Source: Bacteroidota bacterium (GTDB taxonomy: Bacteria > Bacteroidota > Bacteroidia > JABDFU01). From it: 48,656 nt of DNA. Below the pieces are notes generated by a model. It made no database searches and was not told the DNA's origin. It was given only the letters and a program-made list of their open reading frames with translations. The DNA is taken from contig JABDFU010000013.1 in the NCBI GenBank assembly GCA_013286385.1, positions 1 through 48,656 on the forward strand, in the 5' to 3' direction. Made by a program: the position numbers and the translations under genes. This document shows, in pieces, positions 8,170-16,751 of the stretch; within the stretch, counting starts at the first letter, position 1, and the number at the start of each line of letters is the position of its first letter.

Positions 8170-9039
8170 ATGGCAAATTTAAAAGAGGTCAGAAACAGAA
8201 TCGTATCGGTTGGTTCGACCATGCAGATCACCAGCGCCATGAAAATGGTGAGCGCGGCCAAACTAAAACGCGCGCAGGATGCCATTGTTCAGATGCGGCC
8301 CTATGCCATCAAACTTCGGGAAATCCTTGAGAATTTAAGTTCGAGCCTCGACAGTTCAGAAGGAGCCTTTACCAAACAACGTGAAGTAAAAAATGTATTG
8401 CTTGTCGTCATCACTTCCAACCGCGGACTCTGCGGTGGATTCAACGCCAACATTATCAAGAAAGCATCGCTTCTTATCCGTGAAAATTACAAGGGCTGTA
8501 ACATAAACGTTATAACCATTGGAAAAAAAGCCACGGACTTTTTCAAAAAATCAAATTGCAATCTGGTGAGTTCGCACAACGAACTCTTTGACGCTCTTAC
8601 TTACGCCAGAGTCGCCCCAGTTGCAGAAAAAATCATGCAGGATTTCGCTGCAGGAATCTATGATAAAATTGAACTGGTCTACAATCAGTTTAAAAATGCA
8701 GCAGTTCAGTTGCCGCAGAACGAACAGTTTCTTCCTGTTCTTCCGCCGCCAGCAAATCCGAATAAAAAATCTGCAGCTACCGATTATATTTTCGAACCCG
8801 GCAAAGCCGAAATCGTTCAGGACATCATCCCCCGTTCATTAAAAACCCAGTTGTACAAAGCCCTGCTCGATTCTCAGGCATCCGAACACGGAGCCCGCAT
8901 GACAGCCATGCACAAAGCAACCGACAACGCCAAGGAAATGATACGAGTACTGAAACTCAACTACAACAAGGCGAGGCAGGCAGCGATTACAGGCGAGATT
9001 CTCGAAATCGTGGGCGGCTCTGAGGCATTGAATAACTAG
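8170..9039 (+). CDS. atpG: ATP synthase F1 subunit gamma
   Basis: 289 residues, the rotating central shaft. The N-terminal helix (LKEVRNRIVSVGSTMQITSA, then MKMVSAAKL) and the C-terminal helix (ARMTAMHKATDNA, then NYNKARQAAITGEI) are the conserved coiled-coil halves. The middle contains the SNRGLCGGFN signature near residues 82-91. It ends the ATP synthase cluster in this window. The downstream 375 bases hold a degenerate palindrome and gene fragments rather than atpD or atpC. Confidence 0.96.
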   Translation: MANLKEVRNRIVSVGSTMQITSAMKMVSAAKLKRAQDAIVQMRPYAIKLREILENLSSSLDSSEGAFTKQREVKNVLLVVITSNRGLCGGFNANIIKKASLLIRENYKGCNINVITIGKKATDFFKKSNCNLVSSHNELFDALTYARVAPVAEKIMQDFAAGIYDKIELVYNQFKNAAVQLPQNEQFLPVLPPPANPNKKSAATDYIFEPGKAEIVQDIIPRSLKTQLYKALLDSQASEHGARMTAMHKATDNAKEMIRVLKLNYNKARQAAITGEILEIVGGSEALNN

Positions 9040-9075
9040 TTATTAGCTAATGCCCTGCAGGCAGGGCTATTCGCT
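9039..9075. repeat. Palindromic repeat element, degenerate copy 3
   Basis: The right arm, GGCAGGGCTATTCGCT at 9060-9075, differs from the copy 1 arm by one base. The inner stem GCCCTGC/GCAGGGC (9052-9058 and 9061-9067) is perfect. The left outer arm is scrambled. It begins at the TAG stop of atpG, as copies 1 and 2 begin at stops. Confidence 0.6.
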
Positions 9076-9157
9076 TCAATCAGAATTTTTATTTGTCTTT
9101 CCAGTTCCTCTACCCTTTTTTCCAGTTCTACGTTTTCTTTATCCTTCTCACAACAAT

Positions 9158-9418
9158 AGAGAAGCGCTCGAATTCGCAAATACCTTATTCCTGCCGGATG
9201 AATCCATCGAATCCTTAAATTCCCTCCGCAAGACCCTTTCAAAAATTACCGGCAGAAAAGAAGAAGCGAAGGTTATGATTCAATTCAAAAACGGGCTGAT
9301 CAACAGCCCTGAAAAAGATTTTTTATTGTACCAGTTTGATTTTATTTCCTGGGCAGAAAGTAAAATTCAAAACAGGTCCTTTGCAGAAATGATGCGATCC
9401 AGGGAAAAATTAGTTTAG
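9158..9418 (+). pseudogene. Gene fragment of unknown family (no start codon)
   Basis: An open frame from about 9158 to the TAG at 9418 encodes a plausible protein tail, with acidic and amphipathic stretches and the end FDFISWAESKIQ...FAEMMRSREKLV. There is no acceptable start. Upstream in the same frame the translation turns into hydrophobic nonsense (9050-9150), because that stretch reads instead as a coiled-coil tail on the opposite strand (LEKRVEELERQIKIL, about 9080-9150 minus). The region therefore looks like remnants of two genes joined head to head next to a palindromic repeat. It overlaps the end of the transglycosylase gene by four bases. Could be a real short gene with an unusual start. 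Confidence 0.35.
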
Positions 9419-10869
9419 CCGATTTTTATTTTCTGCCCCGGCAGCAGCATATACTTATCCCCGAAATTATTCAGACGCTTGATCGCGTCTATCGTAGAAC
9501 CGGTCTTGCGGGCAATTTCCCAAAGGGTGTCTCCTTTTCCTATCGTATAATATTTACCCGGACCGTTTTGCTCGACAACTTTTGAGCTCTGCCCCGGCTG
9601 AGCTACAGCCGGGGCAGCTGTATTGGTTCCGATCTTGTTGACAAAAACGGTTAACTGCTGTCCGGGTTTAACGTAATTCGTTTTCAGATTATTCCAGAGT
9701 TTCAGGTCGTAAATCGTGCACTTGTATTTATTGGCAATCGTATTCAGATGTTCGCCTTTCTTAACAGTGTAAACCTCCTGAACTTCCTGCATGGCCATAA
9801 CATCCTGACTGGTTGGCTTTTCTTTTTTCAGGTAATTGTAGATGGCCTGTTCATTGGTAACAAAATTTCCGATTTTGCCCGCAGGTAAAGTAAGCGTGTA
9901 AGGGTGCTCAGCGGAATAAGGGATCACAGCTTTCTTGTATTCAGGATTGAGAAATTCTATTTCTTCAACCGGAATTCCCAAAATGGCAGAGAGTTGTTCA
10001 AAACTCACCTGTTGTTTTATTTTTACAGTATCCACTTCGTAAAAAGAACGCTTAGGGATACTTGAATACAGGTTGTGCTCTGCAGTATTGCGCATAACAT
10101 AATTTACCGCTATAAAGGCTGGCACATAACCCTGTGTTTCCCGTGGCAGGTACGGCGCTATTTCCCAAAAAGTATGTTTGCCTCCTGAACGTCGGATGGC
10201 TTTATTCACCGAGCCAGGTCCGCTATTGTATGCAGCCAGCACCAGTTGCCAGTCTCCGAACATCTCGTACAAAAAATGAAGGTATTCACAGGCGGCCACG
10301 GTTGATTTATAGGGATCACATCGCTCGTCTACATACGAAGTGACTTTCAGGTCGTACAATATTCCTGTGGTGTACATAAACTGCCAGAGTCCCATTGCGC
10401 CTGCCCTTGAACGCACCCGGGGGTTCATTGCAGATTCTACAATACAGAGGTATTTCATTTCCAGCGGAATGTTGTATTTATCAAGTAATTGTTCGATCAT
10501 CGGGAAATACAATTGCGAAAGACCTAGCGCTCTGGATACAAGTTCCCGTTTACGCACGGCATACAATTCGATATACGATTTTACTGCGGGGTTAAACTGA
10601 AGGTCAAAGGGAGACTCTGCATCGAGTTTCTGAAGCCGGGATTCGTAAACGGCATCGTCATAACGGGGAATCGAATCCGGACTAAAGTGAAACTTGCTTA
10701 AGTTCGGAGAAGGGGGTTTGGTCAATCCCTTGTCAAAATACTTAACCATCGCCAGACTGTCCAGTGCAGCCGCAATCGCATCATCCTGAAAAACAGGAAC
10801 ACCGTTGTCTTGCTGAGCAGAAACAGCCCGCCAGATCAAGCAACCCGCCAGTATGACTATTTTTCTCAT
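9415..10869 (-). CDS. mltD: Lytic murein transglycosylase with two LysM domains (MltD-like)
   Basis: 484 residues. A signal peptide covers residues 1-18 (ends AVSAQ). The SLT lytic transglycosylase domain spans roughly 125-260, with the catalytic Glu145 in CIVESAMNP followed by GAMGLWQFM. Two LysM peptidoglycan-binding modules follow at about 365-407 and 439-483. The enzyme cleaves the MurNAc-GlcNAc bond with 1,6-anhydro formation in the periplasm. The domain order matches MltD of proteobacteria and the many Bacteroidota homologues. It is monocistronic, ends convergently against the gene fragment at 9158-9418, and is separated by 156 bases from the methyltransferase upstream of it. Confidence 0.92.
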   Translation of the reverse strand: MRKIVILAGCLIWRAVSAQQDNGVPVFQDDAIAAALDSLAMVKYFDKGLTKPPSPNLSKFHFSPDSIPRYDDAVYESRLQKLDAESPFDLQFNPAVKSYIELYAVRKRELVSRALGLSQLYFPMIEQLLDKYNIPLEMKYLCIVESAMNPRVRSRAGAMGLWQFMYTTGILYDLKVTSYVDERCDPYKSTVAACEYLHFLYEMFGDWQLVLAAYNSGPGSVNKAIRRSGGKHTFWEIAPYLPRETQGYVPAFIAVNYVMRNTAEHNLYSSIPKRSFYEVDTVKIKQQVSFEQLSAILGIPVEEIEFLNPEYKKAVIPYSAEHPYTLTLPAGKIGNFVTNEQAIYNYLKKEKPTSQDVMAMQEVQEVYTVKKGEHLNTIANKYKCTIYDLKLWNNLKTNYVKPGQQLTVFVNKIGTNTAAPAVAQPGQSSKVVEQNGPGKYYTIGKGDTLWEIARKTGSTIDAIKRLNNFGDKYMLLPGQKIKIG

Positions 10870-11025
10870 CCACCTTAAGTTACGAAATTAAACAACAAAA
10901 CACAAGACAAAACACCGACAAAAAACAAGACCGAACACAAGTATAACCATTAACGCCGGTTCGAAAATAATAGTATCCTAAACTTATTAACCAAAAGCTG
11001 TTATCAGCGCCAGGTTAACGATATC

Positions 11026-11751
11026 TCAGCCTATTTTCAGGGCAGTCTGCTGGTAATTGTTTACGGCTCCCAGCAGTTCATACTTCAGGTAATAGGCCGA
11101 AGCAAAATCATCAAATGCTTTAAATTCCTGGGTTGGAGTTACAAATTCATCAAAAATCAACACGTCTCCCTTGTGGAGGAAGGGCGCCATTGAACAAAGA
11201 ACAAAAAGCGTTGAACTATATAAATCACAATCAATGTGAAGGACTTTGGGATTTTTGCCCGAATAGGACTTCAGAAAACCCGGAAGGGTCTGCTGAAACA
11301 GACCTTTGTAAAACCTGCACCGAAGATCCGAAACCTCAGGAAGCCGGTCATCGGCAGATAAATCCCCTTTTTTAAATTCCCCGAAATCTTCCGGAAGGCC
11401 CTTAAACGTGTCGAATCCGTAAAAATATGAATGGGCCTGCTTATTGTCTTCCAGCCACCACTTTATGGAATTCCCCCTGAACACTCCGAATTCAAAATAA
11501 TCGATTGCCCGTCCTTTAAATTCGTTTTCAGAAACGAATTTGAACAAATCAAACATTTTACTGAACACATAGCCACGGGTGTAAAAATCGTTCAGTCCGG
11601 CATCCCGCTTTTGCTTGCCAATCCACTGCGACTGACGAATCAGGTAATGCAATTTCAAAAGCGACGCGTTTAAGGGAACAAGAACCTGATGGGCCCTCAT
11701 CCTGAAAAACAATTCTTTCAGATTTCTTTTGAATACAGAAACGAATACCAT
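11026..11751 (-). CDS. TylF/MycF-like SAM-dependent methyltransferase
   Basis: 241 residues. The SAM-binding motif I region is YFEFGVFRGNS (residues 85-95). GFDTFKGLPE (112-121) and HIDCDLYSST are hallmarks of the TylF/Methyltransf_24 group, in which the acidic residues of the DxD-like stretch help bind the metal. Known members methylate sugar or macrolide hydroxyls; others act in surface polysaccharide pathways. It is the last gene of a minus-strand set, 12 bases after a polysaccharide flippase, which favours a role in modifying a surface glycan (inference). The substrate cannot be read from the sequence. Confidence 0.82.
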   Translation of the reverse strand: MVFVSVFKRNLKELFFRMRAHQVLVPLNASLLKLHYLIRQSQWIGKQKRDAGLNDFYTRGYVFSKMFDLFKFVSENEFKGRAIDYFEFGVFRGNSIKWWLEDNKQAHSYFYGFDTFKGLPEDFGEFKKGDLSADDRLPEVSDLRCRFYKGLFQQTLPGFLKSYSGKNPKVLHIDCDLYSSTLFVLCSMAPFLHKGDVLIFDEFVTPTQEFKAFDDFASAYYLKYELLGAVNNYQQTALKIG

Positions 11752-11763
11752 GTTCAGAAAATT

Positions 11764-13032
11764 TTAGTTGAATGCAAACAGTTTTTTGATTTCAACAAAG
11801 ATATACCGGGTATCCGATCGGTTTATCAAAAAACGCTTCCAGCTGTATCCCGTTTCTTTTTTAAAGTTAAAAATCAGGAACAAAGTAGTTGCAAAATAGG
11901 AAGCGCTCGAGCTGACAGCCGCACCTGCCATCTGATAACGGGGAATAAGAACAAGACAGAACAGCAGCGTGAAGGTGAATCCAACAGCAGAAGCAAGGGT
12001 ATTGATACCGTTTTTCCCGATCGCAGCGAAATAATGAACGTACAAGGTGGCATTTGCCACGAATACGATTCCGGGCAGAAGATAAATCAGCAGGTGGCGG
12101 AGGATTTCAAATTTTTCACCGAACAACTGCATGTAAAAACTTCCCGGAATCAGCAGCATAACTCCCGCGAAAAAAAGTGTAAGTACCAGACTGAATTTGG
12201 CCAGAACCAGGGTTAGTTCGCGGGAGTCAGCAGGCTCTGTCGAATTAACCACTTTTGAATACTGCACCACAGCTATACTCCTGTTGATCAGCCAGAGCGA
12301 TTCGGCTATGGAAACAGCCGTTGAAAAAATTCCAAGAGAGGCGTTGTCCATGTATTTATCAAGCATGAAATAACTCAGGCGGCAGTTCAGCAAATGGATA
12401 ATGGTTGCCACCTGAATGTAAACCGAATTCTGAACAATGGCCTTCAGGCTGTTTCCCCAGGACCGCATAGATTCGGTTTTAATTTCAGGCAACAGCACGA
12501 AAGTGCTGGCCAGAAACACAAATGCATAGCCCAGATAAAGCGAGGTGATGTAGGAACGCACATTTTTTTCCTTCAGCAGGTAAAACAGCAGAAGTAGTGA
12601 AACAAAACTGATGATAACCTGAAGGGCGCTGATCCAGTTGTATTTGCGTATTTTTTCAAGACCGATAAACAGATTCAGATGAACGGTTCCGAAGGCCTGC
12701 AAAACCGAAAGTAAAAACACATCCCTGGCATATTCCGGAGGCAGGAGTTTACAAAACACAAGAATGGCTGCACCTGCAAGCGAAGAAAGTATCCCCCAGA
12801 AATAAGAAGGCAGAAGCAGTTGAAGCAGCGGTTTGCGCGGAGCCAGGTACATCAGCGCCGAGCCCCCGACAATCCCGCAAACCACCTGATTGTAGGTTAT
12901 ACACAGGATAATCAGACTGATTAGACCCAGGCCTTCTGCACCAAGCTGCTTGGCATTGATAATAACAATAAAAAATCCGAGAACAGAAACCAGAATTTTT
13001 GAAAAAAATACATTGGCAATTTTACTGAACAT
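11764..13032 (-). CDS. Polysaccharide flippase, Wzx/MATE-like family
   Basis: 422 residues with about 12 hydrophobic segments. The N-terminus (VFFSKILVSVLGFFIVIINA, then KQLGAEGLGLISL) is typical of O-antigen and capsule flippases (MOP superfamily, PF01943/PF13440), which move lipid-linked oligosaccharide across the inner membrane. The ATG lies one base after the alaS stop, and the methyltransferase gene begins 12 bases beyond its own stop. No glycosyltransferases accompany it, so the glycan it serves must be assembled by genes elsewhere. Confidence 0.85.
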   Translation of the reverse strand: MFSKIANVFFSKILVSVLGFFIVIINAKQLGAEGLGLISLIILCITYNQVVCGIVGGSALMYLAPRKPLLQLLLPSYFWGILSSLAGAAILVFCKLLPPEYARDVFLLSVLQAFGTVHLNLFIGLEKIRKYNWISALQVIISFVSLLLLFYLLKEKNVRSYITSLYLGYAFVFLASTFVLLPEIKTESMRSWGNSLKAIVQNSVYIQVATIIHLLNCRLSYFMLDKYMDNASLGIFSTAVSIAESLWLINRSIAVVQYSKVVNSTEPADSRELTLVLAKFSLVLTLFFAGVMLLIPGSFYMQLFGEKFEILRHLLIYLLPGIVFVANATLYVHYFAAIGKNGINTLASAVGFTFTLLFCLVLIPRYQMAGAAVSSSASYFATTLFLIFNFKKETGYSWKRFLINRSDTRYIFVEIKKLFAFN

Positions 13033-13033
13033 A

Positions 13034-15685
13034 CTAGGTGTTTAACAACAGCGTCTCTGCCATTCCCACAGCCCTATCCAGCCCCGAGAGATCGGTGCCT
13101 CCGGCAGTTGCATAGAACGCCTGTCCCCCTCCGCCTCCTTTGATCTCTTTGGCAAGTTCACGTACAATAGCGCCTGCATTTAAGTTGTGCTCCCTGACCA
13201 TCTTATCTGATATGATTACCGAGAGACTTGGCTTGCCTTTTATTTCAGCACCAAGGACCATGAAAAGATCGTCCAGTTCGTTCTTTAATTCAAAGGAAAT
13301 ATCTTTGATCGCCTCGGCGGAATCCAATACGATCCGTTCAGATATAAACCGCATACCTTTAAGACTCTTTGATTTTAACAACAGTTCAGCTTTAATGAGC
13401 TGAGCTTTTTCCTTCAGCAGGATTTCATTTTGTTTTTTCAGCTCGGCATTCAAATCCAGAATATCCCGAATGCCCCTGATCAGATCCTTTGGATTTCCAA
13501 CCAATGTTTTAACCCGTTGAAGTTCGGCAAGCCGTTCTGAATAAAAAGATTCGGCTTTCACCGAGGTAAGTGCTTCAATCCTTCGTATACCGGCAGCAAC
13601 TGCAACCTCCGAACTGATTTTAAACAGTCCGATCTGCCCGGTCGAATGAACGTGTGTTCCCCCGCAAAGTTCGATAGAATAATTCCTGTCAAATTCAACC
13701 ACCCGGACCCGTTCCCCGTATTTTTCTCCGAACAAAGCCATAGCACCGGTTTTCTTTGCCTCCGAAAGGAGCATTTCTGTTATGGAAGCAGCAATATTTT
13801 CCCTGATTTTTTCATTCACCAGCTGTTCGATCCTGGCCAGCTCTTCATCCGTAAGTTTGGCGAAATGGGAAAAATCAAATCGCAGATAGTCTTCATTCAC
13901 CAGCGATCCTTTCTGCTCTACATGCGTCCCCAATACTTTCCTGAGCGCAGCATGCAGCAAATGGGTGGCACTGTGATTGTTCTCGGTGAGCCTGCGTTTG
14001 CTCCTGTTAACCACGGCCCTGAAAGACCGTGTCAGGTCTGCAGGCAGTTTATCCGTAAAATGTACGGTGATGCCGTTTTCTTTTTTAGTATCCGAAACAC
14101 TTGTTTTTTCAATTCCGTTATCCAGGAAACCGGTATCTCCGACCTGTCCTCCGCTCTCTGCATAAAAAGGAGTTTTGTCAAGCACCAGCTGAAAGTGCTC
14201 CTTGTTTTTGCTTTTCACTTTCCGGTATTGAACGATATTTGCTTCGCAGTCGGTCTGTTCATACCCCACAAATTCTGAACTTTCCAACTTTTCGCCAACC
14301 TGAACCCAATCCCCCGTTTCCATCGCTGTAGCTTCCCGTGATCTGTTTTTCTGCTGATCCATGCATTTGTCAAATTCCTTCCGGTCAACACAAAATCCGT
14401 TTTCCCTTGCAATCAGCTCGGTCAGATCCAGCGGAAAACCATAGGTATCAAAAAGTTCAAATGCGTCTTTTCCCGGCAAAATTTTATTCGCCTTGCGATT
14501 CAACAGCTCATTAAAAATCGATTCCGTCCTGCTGATTCCATTGGCCAGGGTTTTGAAAAAAGAAGTCTCTTCTTCGAATACCACCTTTTCAATTACGCTC
14601 TGCTGTGCTTTCAGTTCGGGAAAGGCTCCGCCCATTTGCTCAGCAAGCACCGCAACCAGTTTACATATAAATGCGTCCTTCAATCCCAAACTCTGATAAC
14701 CGTAACGCACAGCCCTTCTTAAGATCCTCCTGATCACATAGCCAGCCCCTGTATTCGAAGGCAATTGCCCGTCGGCTATTGAAAAAGAAATCGCACGCAC
14801 ATGATCCGCAATGACCCGCATGGCAATATCCGTTTTTTCATTTTCTCTATACCTGATTGAACACAAATCCGAAATACATCCGATCAGGGGCTGAAAAACA
14901 TCCGTATCGTAATTGCTCTGCTTCCCCTGTAAAACCACACAAAGCCGTTCAAATCCCATTCCGGTATCCACATGCTGGGCCGGAAGTTTCTCCAGACTTC
15001 CGTCTGCCCTACGGTTAAACTCCATAAACACATTGTTCCAGATTTCGATCACCTGAGGATGACCGGTATTGACCAGCAATTTCCCATCTCCTTTTTTTTG
15101 CGCGTCCGCAGTGCGAATATCGCAGTGAATTTCGGTACAGGGGCCGCAGGGACCCGTATCCCCCATTTCCCAGAAATTGTCTTTTTTGTTTCCTTTAATA
15201 ATACGTTCGTCAGGATTCAGGCCCGCTTTTTTCAGCAAAGCAGCCCAGCAATCATAAGCCTCCTGATCAAAAGACAGGCCCTCCGATTGCTCACCCTCAA
15301 ATACCGTAACGTACAGTTGGCTTTTATCGATTTTATAAATTTCAGTCAGTAGTTCCCAACTCCAGGCAATGGCTTCTTTCTTGAAGTAATCCCCGAAACT
15401 CCAGTTACCCAGCATTTCAAACATGGTATGGTGGTACGTGTCCACTCCCACTTCTTCCAGGTCATTGTGTTTTCCCGAAACACGCAGACACTTTTGTGTG
15501 TCTGCGATCCGCTTATGTACCACCGGAGCGTTACCTAAAAACAAATCTTTAAACTGATTCATTCCCGCATTGGTAAAAAGCAGTGTAGGATCATTTTTGA
15601 TAACCATCGGAGCCGAGGGAACAATAAAATGTCCCTTATCCTTGAAAAAATTCAAAAATGTGCTTCTGATCTGTACAGCGTTCAT
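13034..15685 (-). CDS. alaS: Alanyl-tRNA synthetase
   Basis: 883 residues, full length. The aminoacylation domain shows class II motifs: TLLFTNAGMNQFKDLFLG, then KHNDLEEVG...HHTMFEMLGNWSFGDYF. The editing domain has the zinc-site pair HSATH (571-575) and CGGTH (674-678). The C-terminal DHHA1 domain ends with the glycine-rich KGGGGGQAF. I chose ATG 15685 over the TTG at 15688 because it aligns with the usual start (AxxIRxxFLxFF). The two following genes are packed within 12 bases. An inverted repeat overlaps its putative promoter (15695-15721). Confidence 0.97.
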   Translation of the reverse strand: MNAVQIRSTFLNFFKDKGHFIVPSAPMVIKNDPTLLFTNAGMNQFKDLFLGNAPVVHKRIADTQKCLRVSGKHNDLEEVGVDTYHHTMFEMLGNWSFGDYFKKEAIAWSWELLTEIYKIDKSQLYVTVFEGEQSEGLSFDQEAYDCWAALLKKAGLNPDERIIKGNKKDNFWEMGDTGPCGPCTEIHCDIRTADAQKKGDGKLLVNTGHPQVIEIWNNVFMEFNRRADGSLEKLPAQHVDTGMGFERLCVVLQGKQSNYDTDVFQPLIGCISDLCSIRYRENEKTDIAMRVIADHVRAISFSIADGQLPSNTGAGYVIRRILRRAVRYGYQSLGLKDAFICKLVAVLAEQMGGAFPELKAQQSVIEKVVFEEETSFFKTLANGISRTESIFNELLNRKANKILPGKDAFELFDTYGFPLDLTELIARENGFCVDRKEFDKCMDQQKNRSREATAMETGDWVQVGEKLESSEFVGYEQTDCEANIVQYRKVKSKNKEHFQLVLDKTPFYAESGGQVGDTGFLDNGIEKTSVSDTKKENGITVHFTDKLPADLTRSFRAVVNRSKRRLTENNHSATHLLHAALRKVLGTHVEQKGSLVNEDYLRFDFSHFAKLTDEELARIEQLVNEKIRENIAASITEMLLSEAKKTGAMALFGEKYGERVRVVEFDRNYSIELCGGTHVHSTGQIGLFKISSEVAVAAGIRRIEALTSVKAESFYSERLAELQRVKTLVGNPKDLIRGIRDILDLNAELKKQNEILLKEKAQLIKAELLLKSKSLKGMRFISERIVLDSAEAIKDISFELKNELDDLFMVLGAEIKGKPSLSVIISDKMVREHNLNAGAIVRELAKEIKGGGGGQAFYATAGGTDLSGLDRAVGMAETLLLNT

Positions 15686-15694
15686 CAATTCTAT

Positions 15695-15721
15695 AGCTAT
15701 TTTAGAATTGCAAAAATAGCT
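15695..15721. promoter_or_regulatory. Inverted repeat overlapping putative alaS promoter
   Basis: AGCTATTTT (15695-15703) and AAAATAGCT (15713-15721) are perfect 9-bp inverted arms with a 9-base spacer, 10 bases upstream of the alaS ATG. The minus-strand -7 candidate TATTTTTG (15718-15711) sits inside the right arm. It could be a protein-binding operator or an RNA stem at the 5' end of the mRNA. E. coli AlaRS is known to bind a palindrome at its own promoter; a similar role here is inference only. Confidence 0.45.
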
Positions 15722-15761
15722 TTATTTCCCTAAATTCGCGTGCCTTGAACTAAAGTTAAGC

Positions 15762-16733
15762 ATGTCAAAGATCAAGTATAAATTCAATACCAAATCCCTT
15801 AGTTACGAAAAACTCGAGATTACGTTTAAACAGCGTTTCTCCACGTTTATTTCCTATCTGGCAACAGGATCTGTTTTTGCTGCCATTACGGTATTGATTG
15901 CCTTTACCTACTTCGATTCCCCAAAAGAAAAGACTCAAAAACGGGAAATCGAAAACCTGCGTCTTCAATACGATCTGCTTGACAGGCGCATGTCCCAGGT
16001 ATCCTCTATTTTGCAGGAAATGCAGGAAAGGGATGACAATATTTACCGTGTAGTCTTTGAGGCAGAACCCATTCCCGAAAATGTGCGTAAGGCCGGATTC
16101 GGAGGAATCGACCGCTACAAAGAGCTGATGAATTACGAAAACTCTGATCTGATTGTAGAAACCACGAAGAAACTCGATCAGCTCAGCAAACAGCTGTACA
16201 TCCAATCCAAATCCTTTGATGAAATCATGAATATGGCCAAAAACAAGGAAAAGCTGCTGGCCTGCATCCCTGCCATTCAACCCGTTTCCAATAAAGACCT
16301 GAAATACCCTCCTTCCGGATACGGATACCGCACCGACCCGATTTACAAGACAGGTGAATTTCACCCCGGCATCGATTTCACTGCGAATACCGGAACCCCC
16401 ATTTTTGCAACAGGAGACGGGGTCGTTGAGGTCGCTGATGATGTCATGCAGGGCTACGGAAACCATGTGGTCATCAACCATGGATTCGGATACGAAACCC
16501 TCTACGGCCATATGAGCCGAATCAAAGCCTTTGTGGGTCAGAAAGTTAAACGGGGCGAACTGATCGGATACGTAGGTAGTACCGGCCGTTCAACCGGCCC
16601 CCATGTGCATTACGAAGTCATCCGGAACGGCGAAAAAGTTAACCCCATCAACTACTTCTTTAACGACCTCAGCCCGGCCGAGTACCAGCGCCTGACCGAA
16701 CAGGCATCCCGGGCATCTCAGTCATTCGATTAA
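15762..16733 (+). CDS. M23 family metallopeptidase, membrane-anchored
   Basis: 323 residues. A single membrane helix (about 31-50) follows a basic cytoplasmic N-terminus. A coiled-coil segment spans roughly 55-92. The LytM/M23 domain covers 185-300 with zinc ligands in HPGID (His201, Asp205) and HVH (His281, His283). The complete set of ligands suggests an active endopeptidase that cleaves peptidoglycan cross-links in the periplasm, although related proteins may serve as cell-division or cell-shape regulators. It is divergent from alaS across 76 bases and is followed 18 bases later by an amino acid permease. Confidence 0.9.
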   Translation: MSKIKYKFNTKSLSYEKLEITFKQRFSTFISYLATGSVFAAITVLIAFTYFDSPKEKTQKREIENLRLQYDLLDRRMSQVSSILQEMQERDDNIYRVVFEAEPIPENVRKAGFGGIDRYKELMNYENSDLIVETTKKLDQLSKQLYIQSKSFDEIMNMAKNKEKLLACIPAIQPVSNKDLKYPPSGYGYRTDPIYKTGEFHPGIDFTANTGTPIFATGDGVVEVADDVMQGYGNHVVINHGFGYETLYGHMSRIKAFVGQKVKRGELIGYVGSTGRSTGPHVHYEVIRNGEKVNPINYFFNDLSPAEYQRLTEQASRASQSFD

Positions 16734-16738
16734 TTACC

Positions 16739-16746
16739 TTACTTTT
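16739..16746 (+). promoter_or_regulatory. -7 element abutting the permease start
   Basis: TACTTTTG matches TAnnTTTG, and its last base is five bases before the ATG at 16752. Transcription from it would begin at or next to the A of the ATG, implying a leaderless mRNA. No TTG at N19 upstream, so support is partial. Confidence 0.45.
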
Positions 16747-16751
16747 GCGGT

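Noticed and set aside
9036..9242. 68-residue minus-strand frame with a coiled-coil end
   Set aside because: Its N-terminal half is not protein-like and its last codons come from the palindromic repeat; treated only as a possible gene fragment in the scar finding.
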